DNA from: Adiantum capillus-veneris
Taxonomy: Eukaryota > Streptophyta > Polypodiopsida > Polypodiales > Pteridaceae
DNA: 64,000 bases
Direction of reading: 5' to 3'
NCBI GenBank assembly: GCA_014529385.2
Contig: CM043947.1
Coordinates: forward strand, 100,199,186-100,263,185
Shown here: piece after piece, positions 1 to 9,794 of the stretch
Layout of the letters: each line of letters begins with the position of its first letter
Position numbering within the stretch: the first letter of the stretch is position 1
Notes under the pieces: model-generated
The model's database searches: none
What the model was told of the DNA's origin: nothing
The model's input: only the letters and a program-made list of their open reading frames with translations
Program-made: the position numbers and the translations under genes

Positions 1-239
1 TCCCAATCCGCCCATATGTGACCGGCCTTGAGAAGACAAGTCCACCTTTGAAATCGGCCATCGGCCATTGAATTCAGCCAACGGCCAATCGACCGACCAT
101 TTTTTGACCGTTGTCTGACCATAATATTTGAACAAAGCGAGTCTCTGGCCGCGTGAAAATGTTGGTTTGCAATGATCTGAGTTGAATGTTGTTAATCCGT
201 GATCCAACATCCATGATCGAACTTCAGGAACCAATGTCT
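1..239. other. unassigned sequence with short CGGCCA-type repeats
   Basis: No coding region is recognisable. Positions about 50-105 carry several imperfect copies of a CGGCCA-containing motif (ATCGGCCA, CATCGGCCA, CAACGGCCAA). The stretch abuts the decayed Copia fragment and may be part of the same old insertion, which is inference only. Confidence 0.3.
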
Positions 240-612
240 TGATGCTTTCTTTAAAGCATACAAGCTCTCTGTAATCTGCAAACCATTTTCTCATTACCTT
301 TTACTTTATACCCCTTTGGTTGAAGCATGTAGATTTCCTCCTCTAAGTCACTGTGAGGGAATGCCGTATTTAATTTTGATCAAGATTAAAATCATGAGTA
401 GCCACAAGGCTTAAGACAAACCTAATTGAGTTCATTTTTACAACATCAAAAGATATTTCATTGAAGTCAATACCTTTCTTTTGAGAAAACCCTTTCACCA
501 CAAGCCTAGACTTGTACTTTTTCTTTCCACCTTCTTCTTCCTTCAGCTTATACACCCATTTGTTCTGCAGTGTCCGCTTACCTTTAGGAAACTCAACCAA
601 CTCCCATGTCAT
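240..612 (-). pseudogene. Ty1/Copia reverse transcriptase fragment
   Basis: Fragment of a Copia-type reverse transcriptase (RVT_2 family), the enzyme that copies element RNA into DNA. The minus strand from 612 shows the usual start of the domain: TWELVEFPKGKRTLQNKW, then WVYKLK, a long basic stretch, KSRLVVKGFSQKKGIDF and the VVKM segment. A frame change near 370 is followed by a second block (about 365-245) reading AFPHSDLEEEIYMLQPKGYK, equivalent to the AFLHGDLEEEIYMxQPxGF block of intact relatives. A stop then ends it, so the catalytic YVDD box, RNase H and integrase are absent. It is a truncated relic and probably a different lineage from the Copia relic at 1.3-3.2 kb, because both carry the same RT block with different sequence. 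Confidence 0.8.
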
Positions 613-680
613 AAAATCTAATATCTAACCAACCCAAATAATTTTCTCATATTAAACTCATCATTTAATGTGGGAGAATA
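607..680 (+). repeat. dispersed repeat, inverted copy at 39624-39693
   Basis: About 70 bp here match the reverse complement of 39624-39693. Both contain the core TTTTCTCATATTAAACT followed by GATCATTTAATGTGGG or CATCATTTAATGTGGG, and both start near TGTCATAA. The left copy overlaps the first codon of the Copia RT fragment, so the repeat probably derives from that Copia family. The rest of 681-988 has no recognised feature. Confidence 0.6.
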
Positions 681-988
681 AACGGGAACAAGGGTTAGAA
701 TATAGACATGTGCTTATGGATCTGTCTCAACATGAGGCCGAGGTTAAGAGATGGTATGTTCAAGAGCAATGCTACCTAATGGAGCTTAAATAACTTAGGT
801 TTAGCTTCATTAAAGACCTCCAAAAGTTAATGTGAAAAGTCCTTTGACCTTAGGCGAGTTAGGACTGACCTTCAGGTGGGAACCCTACCCAAGCATGAGG
901 TGCTTGTCGGCTTGCTAACTAAAGTGCTTAAAGTGTTTGTGGGAACCTTGCCTAAATCTTGAGGTGATTTTTATGCTTAAATGACTAA

Positions 989-1030
989 GGCTCTTGAAGT
1001 GTTTAATTAAAAAACAAACTTTCAAGAGCC
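989..1030. repeat. short hairpin-forming inverted repeat
   Basis: GGCTCTTGAAGTGTTT at 989-1004 pairs with AAACTTTCAAGAGCC ending at 1030, with one mismatch/bulge and an A/T-rich loop of about 11 bases. No function is assignable. Confidence 0.4.
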
Positions 1031-1065
1031 ATAAAAGGTTTCCATGCTTAATTGACTTCACTGTT

Positions 1066-1295
1066 TGTTGGAATTAGGGTTGCAGAGAAATGCACACAGC
1101 TTGGAGAAGACGAAGGAAGCTCAAGGCACACAATAGAGAGTGTGTTACTTAGTGTGCAATGGAAAGATAGATAGCCCTAGAGTGATGGGCGTATATACAA
1201 TGCAATGGGGAAAACTTAACCTCCTAAAGAAGGAAAAAATGCCCGGGCGGTCCTAGTGTGTTCACACACATCACTACCACATGTATATGGTAGCA
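1066..1295 (-). repeat. probable 3' LTR of the decayed Copia element
   Basis: On the minus strand a purine tract (AGGGGAGATT, 1296-1305) lies 3' of the Copia RNase H stop and is followed at once by TG. The other end of the interval reads TGTTGGAATT on the plus strand, so the boundary is TG...CA as expected of an LTR. The size of about 230 bp suits Copia. No partner LTR or target duplication was seen because the 5' half of the element is missing, so both limits are inferred. Confidence 0.5.
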
Positions 1296-1358
1296 AATCT
1301 CCCCTGGAGCGATGCGGTGAACAAGAGTAAAGGGAAGTGCCATGCCCTGAGGACATGA

Positions 1359-3110
1359 TCAGTGCACAAAGGGGAGTAAGCCCAAAGCTTTGCGGAAAGC
1401 TTCGAGCTTCTCACGAGACAATGCCTTTGTGAAAAGATCTGCAAGGTTGTCCTGTGTTGGCATATCAGCCAAGCTGATCTCTCCTCCTGAGAGTCTCTCC
1501 CTGACATAGTGGTAATGCACCTCAATGTGCTTTGTGCGAGTATGAAAAACTAGGTTCCTCGCAATTGCCAATGCGCTATGACTGTCAGTGTAGATAGTGT
1601 TGGCAGTGTCCTGTCCAACACCCAAATCAGCCATAAGAGGTCTGAGCCATACACACTCAACTGTAGCTGTGAAGACTTCCCTGTACTCAGCCTCACAACT
1701 CGAAGTGGCCACAACGGGTTGCTTCTTGCTCAGCCATGATATACATGAACTGCCAAGCATGAAACAAAAACCACTTGTGGACACTCGCCTGTCAAAACAA
1801 ACAGCCCAATCTGAGTTCAAAAAAGCATGTAAGTCTGGCAGCAATGATCCTCCCTTGGGATAAAACAAGCCAAGATGTAAAGTGTCACTAAGGTATCGGA
1901 AAATCCTCTTGACACTGTGCCAATGCTTAGACCTTGGGCTATGCATAAATCTGATGACCTGTGAGACTGCAAACTTAATATCTGGCCTCGTGTTGCATAT
2001 ATAAATGAGGCATCCAACAGCAGTTTGGTAAAGAGTGACAGCAGCAGGATCACCAACATCATGAAGACTCAATTTCAAAACTGTTTCCATGGGAGTGGCA
2101 ATAGGTTTGCAATCCTCAAGTCCAAACTTACATAGCAATGTCTCTATGTAACTTTTTTGACACAAGGCAATACCATCATCACACTGCTTAAACTATATCC
2201 CAAATAATGAAGCAACAGCCCCAAATCTTTCATCTTGAAAGTAGCATTCAAATCAGCCTTAAATGCAGCAATATGTCTCTCATTTGGTCCAGTGGTTAGC
2301 AAATCATCTACATAAAGAGCCACAATGAGAAGTACATCACCTTCATGCTTTACATACAATGTGCTTTCTGTTGGACTGTTACGAAAGCCTCGCTTGACCA
2401 AATGAGTGTCAGCTTTCTCATACCAAGCACGAGGAGATTGCTCCAACCCATACAAAGCCTTCTTACATCTACACACTTTTTCCTCTTGTCCTTTCACGAC
2501 AAAACCACGAGGCTACGTTACATAAACTTTCTCAAATATGTCACCATTTAAGAACGCAGTAACAATGTCTGATTGATGTACATCCCAACCAAAATGAGCT
2601 GCCAATGCACATAGAAAATTCACAATAGTCATACGACAAGTGGGAGCAAAAGTCTCTTCATAATCTATGCCTTTTTGCTGTGCATAACCCTTTGCAACAA
2701 GTCGAGTCTTATGGCGATCGATCTCACCATCCGGCTTGCGTTTCAACTTGTAAACCCACTTTGTATCAATGGCCTTTTTTCTAGGAGGCAAATCACATAA
2801 AGTCCATGTGTCATTTTCTATAAGTGCATCATATTCTAATTGCATGGCAGCCATCCAATTTTTTGAATTTTGTGCTTCATCAAAAGATAGAGGCTCCTCA
2901 ACATCATGTAAGCTAGACACAGCCTAGACACAGTCAAAGCATAACAATATGATACATAAGATGCATGGCGAGAGCCTGAACGAGTATGACTAGACAAAGG
3001 TGCATCCAATTTACTGTCATGCAATGTATGCACCATCCATTTTGGCATACCTCTAGCCTTCTCATTTTCAGCCCTTTCCTCATCAAGTACATCATGTACA
3101 TTTGCATCAG
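1359..3110 (-). pseudogene. decayed Ty1/Copia pol: RT and RNase H
   Basis: Remains of a Copia polyprotein reading right to left. About 3085-2930 encodes the integrase-RT linker. 2920-2513 is the N-terminal half of RVT_2 (KWVYKLKRKPDGEIDRHKTR, then FLNGDIFEKVYV). 2512-2165 continues with ALYGLEQSPRAWYE and the catalytic LYVDDLL. 2165-1359 holds the end of RT and an RNase H with NSDWAVCFDRRVSTSGFCF, SSCEAEYR, IYTDSHSALAIARN and TKHIEVHYHYVRE. Breaks visible are an in-frame TAG near 2513 (just before PRGFVV), a frameshift around 2165, and another around 2900-2930. Gag, protease and integrase are absent: the frame meets a long (TC)n tract at 3112. It is a dead element. Confidence 0.88.
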
Positions 3111-3111
3111 T

Positions 3112-3134
3112 AGTCTCTCTCTCTCTCTCTCTTC

Positions 3135-3219
<85 letters not shown>

Positions 3220-3233
3220 CTCTCTCTCTCTCA
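3112..3233. repeat. (TC)n microsatellite, about 120 bp
   Basis: Near-pure CT dinucleotide repeat with a few interruptions (CCTCTC, CTGTGT). It sits directly at the broken 5' edge of the Copia pol remnant. Long reading frames spanning it are low-complexity SLSL or RERE translations, not genes. Confidence 0.97.
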
Positions 3234-3481
3234 ACTTGAGGCTCCTCCTCCCTGTGCTCACGTTCTCGCTTTTGATAAACGAGGACCCTCTCCAATTTTT
3301 GAATTAGGTGCAATTTGCTAAAAACTAAACTCGGGCAAAAAACTAAACTTGGGATCCCGTGCTTATGACCCCGTGGCACTTAAAGGGGAGGGCGCAGATT
3401 GGTTGCAGTAGAAGACCAAGGAGGGGTAGGGTCATGAGGTAGGGTGGTTTCTTCTTCATTAAAAAAACATCAAGCAGATGA

Positions 3482-3523
<42 letters not shown>

Positions 3524-4307
3524 CATGCAATACTCTGTGTATGCCTTCAGCAGGTGGAACCATAGTGGGTGTAGCACGATGAAATTTATTGCACACAAAT
3601 TAAACATGCAATAGATTATTCTCAGGTGACATGCTTTTGAAAAATAGGACAGGAGCTTCATTGAGTTCATAAGCAGTGAAGCTGGCGATGGCGAGTCCCA
3701 ATAACCAAAAAAAGGAAGACGACCACAGGGTCAATGTAGGAGTAGGAGAAGATGAGGAGGCAATTTCTTCAGCAGCAGGAACTACGACACTCATGGGAGA
3801 GAGACTTCTCACACCCCTCCTTGTATGGATCCTTTAATGTAGTTCACAATATTGTGTTTCCAAATTGCACATAGCTCTAATCTCTTCTCCTATCCGCTGA
3901 TCCCATGGTGCCCATCAATTGCACAGAGTCTCTCACGACATAAATAAGTTGTCAAGGAATCAATTTCTTTGCTTCATTGGTTCTTTCTGTGATGTCATCT
4001 ACTGTAGGTGCAAGTCTCTTGGGCAACTGAAGGGCTTCCCAGAGATGCCAACTCTGGCATCCACAAAGAAATTGAGTCTATCAAGATGAAGAAAAATCAT
4101 CACAATCATGTGCAGGGTTTTTGACGCAGGTGTAAATCTTGATTGTTTATCTCAGCTGTGGCTTCTGCTGTTGCCTCATCAGGAGCGGTTGTCAAAGGTA
4201 ACACTCTAAGACCGCCTTCTGCCTCAGTAGACATTTCTAATCGGGAATTGCTTACGATGACTGGTTATAATTTCTTAAGGGTAGACAATTTACTTAGTTT
4301 GAGGTGA
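3234..4307. other. non-coding stretch with (TC)n tract; weak hypothetical ORF
   Basis: No known domain was found. A second (CT)n tract lies at 3487-3520. A 70-codon minus-strand ORF at 3812-3600 starts MRSLSPMSVVVPAAEE and contains a hydrophobic run (SSSFFWLLGLAIASFTAYEL) that could be one membrane segment. It has no recognisable family, no neighbours and no clear coding bias, so I do not call it a gene. Short open segments around 4020-4110 (minus) are also unrecognised. Confidence 0.3.
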
Positions 4308-6474
4308 GAGGCAGAAATGCGCGCTAACAGAGCATCGTTCCCCACATTGCACAATTTTTTTCGGCATATTTTGGTGCATTGATCAAGCAGAATAGAAAAA
4401 TATACATAATGTAGGGTTGAGAATTTAGCTGACTGGCCATTGGGGGATTGAGTATGAGTATATCCAGGAAGGAAAGGATTGGGCATTTGGAGATGCATGC
4501 TTTGTTTCATTAATTTAGCATGTTTAACCTTGTAAAATTTTGCATTGTATTAAGCTGGAATTGCATTCTAACTGGTCTGTGTAATGAAGGAGTGATTGAG
4601 GTTCTACATGTTCTATATAAGCTTTAGAATGAAATACAAGCTCGGACTTTTAAATTTCTTGAGTAACTTTTTGTATGGCTTGGCTAAATAGAAGCGTGTG
4701 TTGGGTGTGAATTTCTATTCCTTTTGATATTGTAATTTGGAAGGCTATAGTGGAACTCTCCTTTTTTTTTAAACCACATAGAAGTAGAGATCGATAGAGA
4801 GAAGGGGCCTCTTGAGATATCGAGTTTTCTTCACAAGTATTACCTTCCAAAGGACCACTCTCAATGTGATGCAACCATTTTGAAAAGAGATGACAACCTT
4901 CTGTGCTTCCTTGGTTGATTTTTCCCCTTTCATAGTCTTGTCCATCTAGACAAACCTCAATTTGCACTTACAAGCTTCCATTAAAGAATGTCACTATTTG
5001 CAAATCTGTTTGAGTAAAGGAGACTTTAGGAATCAACTCCGTCACCACTAAGTGAAGCAACAACTAAACATGTACCCGTTTCACATGAGCCTCATAGAAT
5101 GGGACCTTCTCTTATGCTCTTAGCAGATCTTAACATGGATTAAGTGTTAGTCAAGTCTGGTAAAAAGTAGTAGACAAATGAAACCTCAAGAATCTCGTTG
5201 AGATGGTCATGAGGCAGTTGGGTATGCTTGAGTTCATCATGCATGCATTGGGCACATCACTTCATTGTTGCCACTGCATACACCATTAATGTACTTATAG
5301 CGTGTGCATCCATAGCTTGTTGCACTCATTTCATCCACCATTTTAGTGCCAATTTGACAAGGGAAATGGAGGGCAGTTGAAGGGTACTACAATGCAAAGT
5401 AGAGACAGAGAGAGAGATAGAGAGAGAGAGAGACAGGGAGAGAGAGATCGCTTGTCCGTGCTTAATGCTTTAGGCACTTGTTTTTGGTTGTCTATTTTTT
5501 TGAGAGAAAGTATGCCACGTTTTTAGTATGAAGAGATTGCTTTTGTCTCAAGTATTCAATTTTCATAATGATTCTTAAATCTCATTTTTTGTCAATTAAG
5601 TGTCAGATCTGTGGCAATGAAAGTAATGTGCCAATGCATAATTTTTTTGCTTACATCATTGTTGATCTTGTATCAATTTGCTCGAATTTATCTTCGCTCG
5701 TTTTTTTTTGCTCAGTGATTAGAAACCCCCCATCCACTTAGGGTGCTCACGAACTAGACTTGTTGAAAAGAGCTTGATAAGTTACGTGAAGCAAAAAACA
5801 TTTTACGTATTGTAGGTATTCAATGAAAATTAACCTTATGTTTGACAAATCACAATGAACCTTTAAAGGTAATCATTGAATCCCTTGCTTAGTAAAAACA
5901 AAACAAATGGAATCAAGTTTGTAATCAAGTTAATGTACTATAGAAAAATCTACTTATCTCTCAGGTATAGAATTAAATACTTACTTAGTTTGAACATTAC
6001 GCTTAAACAACCTAGGTTTATCATACATATATCATAAAACAAAGAGTTTTTCCCATACTATATGTTCATTTTAGCATAGATAAAAAATTGCACAAAAAAA
6101 ACTTCAAGAAAAAAAAAACCACGAGAGGCTTGGATGGTTGAAGCAATTGTTTGGAAGCTTTGATAAAAAAACCCAATAGGTGGTATAGTTTTGATGGCAT
6201 AAAAAACCTAATTTGATATTAAGCTCACAAAGGTAGTATAGTCATTACCAAACTAGGCCAGTCGGGGGGGGGGAGAGAGAGAGAGAGAAAGAGAGAGAGA
6301 GTGTGTGTGTGAGAGTTAGCTTGGAAATAAATTTTAAATTTCCTTTAAGCTAAAAATTTGAACCAAATCTTGATAAAAGACTTGGTAGGTTCCCCATATT
6401 GAGAAAACTTGGTAGGTTTCACTTACTTTTAAAAAATGGTACATAAAAAAATTGTCAAAGAAAGATAGGTGCAT

Positions 6475-6520
<46 letters not shown>

Positions 6521-6580
6521 ACGCAAGATGTAAAGTCTAAAAAATTAGCAATTTTGACATTATAACCTTTAAATAAAGCA
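4308..6580 (+). repeat. left arm of 4.5 kb palindrome
   Basis: This 2.27 kb segment is repeated as its reverse complement at 6581-8856, with only scattered single-base or homopolymer-length differences (for example around 5430, 6015, 6055, 6120, 6180 and 6250). The arms meet with no spacer at GCATGC (about 6578-6583), inside TTATAACCTTTAAA...TTTAAAGGTTATAA. The left arm contains (GA)n tracts near 5400-5450, 6264-6310 and 6479-6518. Any reading frame in one arm recurs mirrored in the other; none shows a known domain. Confidence 0.93.
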
Positions 6581-8856
6581 TGCTTATTTTAAAGGTTATA
6601 ATGACAAAATTGCTAATTTTTTTTAGACTTACAACTTGCGTTCTCTTCTCTCTCTGTCCTCTCTCTCATGTCTCTCTCTCTCTCTCAACATGCACCTAAT
6701 CTTTCATTGACAATTTTTTATGTACCATTTTTTAAAAGTAATTGAACCTACCAAGTTTTCTCAATATGGGAACCAACCAAGTCCTTTTATCAAGATTTGG
6801 TTCAAATTTTTAAGCTTAAAGGAAATTTTAAAATTTATTTCCAAGCTAAACTCTCACACACACACTCTCTCTCTCTTTCTCATCTCTCTTCTCTCTCCCC
6901 CCCCCCCCGACGGCCTAGATTGGTAATGACTATACAACCTTTGTGAGCTTAATATCAAATTAGGTTATTTATGCCATCAAAACTATACCACCTATTGGTT
7001 TTTTTATCAAAGCTTCCAAACAATTGCTTCAACCATCCAAGCCTCTCGTGGTTTTTTTTTTCTTGAAGTATTTTTTGTGCAATTTTTTATCTATGCTAAA
7101 ATGAACAATAGTATGGGAAAAACCTCTTTGTTTTATGATATATGTATGATAAACCTAGTTGTTTAAGCGTAATGTTCAAACTAAGTAAGTATTTAATTCT
7201 ATACCTGAGAGATAAGTAGATTTTTCTATAGTACATTAACTTGATTACAAACTTGATTCCATTTGTTTTGTTTTTACTAAGCAAGGGATTCAATGATTAC
7301 CTTTAAAGGTTCATTGTGATTTGTCAAACATAAGGTTAATTTTCATTGAATACCTACAATACGTAAAATGTTTTTTGCTTCACGTAACTTATCAAGCTTT
7401 TTCAACAAGTCTAGTTCGTGAGCACCCTAAGTGGATGGGGGGTTTCTAATCACTGAGCAAAAAAAAACGAGCGAAGATAAATTCGAGCAAATTGATACAA
7501 GATCAACAATGATGTAAGCAAAAAATTATGCATTGGCACATAACTTTCATTGCCACAGATCTGACACTTAATTGACAAAAAATGAGATTTAAGAATCATT
7601 ATGAAAATTGAATACTTGAGACAAAAGCAATCTCTTCATACTAAAAACGTGGCATACTTTCTCTCAAAAATAGACAACCAAAAACAAGTGCCTAAAGCAT
7701 TAAGCACGGACAAGCGATCTCTCTCTCCCTGTCTCTCTCCTCTCTCTATCTCTCTCTCTGTCTCTACTTTGCATTGTAGTACCCTTCAACTGCCCTCCAT
7801 TTCCCCTTGTCAAATTGGCACTAAAATGGTGGATGAAATGAGTGCAACAAGCTATGGATGCACACGCTATAAGTACATTAATGGTGTATGCAGTGGCAAC
7901 AATGAAGTGATGTGCCCAATGCATGCATGATGAACTCAAGCATACCCAACTGCCTCATGACCATCTCAACGAGATTCTTGAGGTTTCATTTGTCTACTAC
8001 TTTTTACCAGACTTGACTAACACTTAATCCATGTTAAGATCTGCTAAGAGCATAAGAGAAGGTCCCATTCTATGAGGCTCATGTGAAACGGGTACATGTT
8101 TAGTTTGTTGCTTCACTTAGTGGTGACGGAGTTGATTCCTAAAGTCTCCTTTACTCAAACAGATTTGCAAATAGTGACATTCTTTAATGGAAGCTTGTAA
8201 GTGCAAATTGAGGTTTGTCTAGATGGACAAGACTATGAAAGGGAAAAATCAACCAAGGAAGCACAGAAGGTTGTCATCTCTTTTCAAAATGGTTGCATCA
8301 CATTGAGAGTGGTCCTTTGGAAGGTAATACTTGTGAAGAAAACTCGATATCTCAAGAGGCCCCTTCTCTCTATCGATCTCTACTTCTATGTGGTTTAAAA
8401 AAAAAGGAGTTCCACTATAGCCTTCCAAATTACAATATCAAAAGGAATAGAAATTCACACCCAACACACGCTTCTATTTAGCCAAGCCATACAAAAAGTT
8501 ACTCAAGAAATTTTAAAGTCCGAGCTTGTATTTCATTCTAAAGCTTATATAGAACATGTAGAACCTCAATCACTCCTTCATTACACAGACCAGTTAGAAT
8601 GCAATTCCAGCTTAATACAATGCAAAATTTTACAAGGTTAAACATGCTAAATTAATGAAACAAAGCATGCATCTCCAAATGCCCAATCCTTTCCTTCCTG
8701 GATATACTCATACTCAATCCCCCAATGGCCAGTCAGCTAAATTCTCAACCCTACATTATGTATATTTTTCTATTCTGCTTGATCAATGCACCAAAATATG
8801 CCGAAAAAATTGTGCAATGTGGGGAACGATGCTCTGTTAGCGCGCATTTCTGCCTC
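6581..8856 (-). repeat. right arm of 4.5 kb palindrome, cut by assembly gap
   Basis: Mirror copy of 4308-6580. The right end (CGCGCATTTCTGCCTC at 8841-8856) stops exactly at the 200-N gap while its mirror partner near 4308 continues into unrelated sequence, so the true outer edge of the right arm is unknown. (CT)n tracts near 6640-6690, 6860-6900 and 7715-7770 mirror the (GA)n tracts of the left arm. The small plus-strand ORFs at 8201-8398 and 8655-8840 have no recognised family. Confidence 0.93.
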
Positions 8857-9056
8857 NNNNNNNNNNNNNNNNNNNNNNNNNNNNNNNNNNNNNNNNNNNN
8901 NNNNNNNNNNNNNNNNNNNNNNNNNNNNNNNNNNNNNNNNNNNNNNNNNNNNNNNNNNNNNNNNNNNNNNNNNNNNNNNNNNNNNNNNNNNNNNNNNNNN
9001 NNNNNNNNNNNNNNNNNNNNNNNNNNNNNNNNNNNNNNNNNNNNNNNNNNNNNNNN
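8857..9056. other. assembly gap (200 N)
   Basis: Exactly 200 Ns. The other gap in this window is also exactly 200 Ns, so both look like fixed-size scaffold placeholders and the true length is unknown. Confidence 0.99.
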
Positions 9057-9491
9057 CCTATACCAGCATGAGCGACACAACGTAAATATGCTCAACTCTT
9101 CCAGCTTGAGCAATACCTAGAATAGCTAAGACGCTTAAACAGAGAATATTACTTGAATCTTTGGGACTAACACCTCACTCATTTTGTGGCTTAGCTACTC
9201 GACTCTGACTTTTATGACTTGTCGGTTGCTGATGACACGGCTTTGTGACAAGTTCTTCGGCTGTTGTAGTGGCTGCTGAGACATACCTCGTGAAGTTTCA
9301 TCGTTTTCCTGTACCTTCTTCTCTTTGTAGTGCTCAGGCCTCTCGTCAGTCTTTTCTTCATGTGGAGTATGGATTTTTTTATTTTTTCTTAATAATAAAC
9401 AAAGAAAATCATTCAAATAGAAATCTAAATGCTATGTACACTATACACATGTCCCTAGGGGCTCATATATGTATTTTGTCCCCATACTCCT
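9057..9491 (-). repeat. 3' terminal part of Gypsy-like element 1, left of the Copia insertion
   Basis: Non-coding sequence that continues the 3' end of Gypsy-like element 1 and is separated from its other half (15046-15181) by the Copia insertion. About 9350-9491 resembles 24090-24400 beside element 2: both have a GATTACGG/GTATGG then TTTTTTT-AT-TTTTTT stretch, followed by TATACACAT-GTCCCTAGGGG-TCAT. The segment ends in CTCCT, the left copy of the Copia target duplication. The outer limit is lost in the gap. It is most likely LTR sequence, which is inference. Confidence 0.5.
9487..9491 (+). repeat. target-site duplication, left copy (CTCCT)
   Basis: CTCCT lies immediately before the left Copia LTR and is repeated exactly at 15046-15050 after the right LTR. 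A 5-bp duplication is the hallmark of Copia integrase. Confidence 0.9.
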
Positions 9492-9710
9492 TGAAGTCGC
9501 GGAGCGGAGCGTGGGTCGACTCTCTCTCTCACACACACACACAGTGAGCTTACACAGTACAGTACGCAGAGAACTGTTAGAAGGGTTATCTCCCAAATCC
9601 TTAGTATTCACAAAGAATATGTTAGTATATACAAAGAGTTAGAGGTAAGTGAGTTAGGCGAGCGGCCGGCCATATCCGCATAAGAGGCCACTTGGGCTTT
9701 AATCCCAACA
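9492..9710 (-). repeat. 3' LTR of the intact Copia element
   Basis: 219 bp, plus strand TGAAGTCGCGG...TCCCAACA, with TG/CA termini on either strand. It appears identical to 14827-15045. It contains a (TC)n(AC)n run at about 9521-9542. Confidence 0.96.
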
Positions 9711-9721
9711 ACCTCCCACTT
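9711..9721 (-). other. polypurine tract of the intact Copia element
   Basis: On the minus strand AAGTGGGAGGT lies directly upstream of the 3' LTR start (TGTTGGGATT). This is the expected position and composition for the plus-strand DNA primer. Confidence 0.8.
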
Positions 9722-9794
9722 AAAGTCCAATGTGGCACTTTAAGTAACTGTAAATCTATGAACATAAATGTACAAAGATTTACATGGCTGCCAA

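Noticed and set aside
2836-3379. Long minus and plus frames of RERERE or SLSLSL across 3.1-3.3 kb
   Set aside because: They are translations of the (TC)n microsatellite; no start, domain or composition supports a gene. The same holds at 42.5-42.7, 50.6-51.0 and 58.3-59.1 kb.
3600-3812. 70-codon minus ORF with a hydrophobic run as a small membrane protein
   Set aside because: Single weak frame with no homologue recognised, no neighbour support and no visible splice or promoter context.
4650-4967. 105-codon minus ORF (and its mirror at 8201-8481) as a gene
   Set aside because: Present twice only because of the palindrome, no known domain, and its two mirror copies differ in frame, which argues against constraint.
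8725-9120. Frames spanning the N gap at 8857-9056 (and 49426-49869)
   Set aside because: They are open only because Ns translate as X; no evidence that either flank belongs to one protein.
9195-9547. Small ORFs left of the Copia LTR
   Set aside because: Non-coding 3' sequence of the Gypsy-like element; no family and position outside the coding part.
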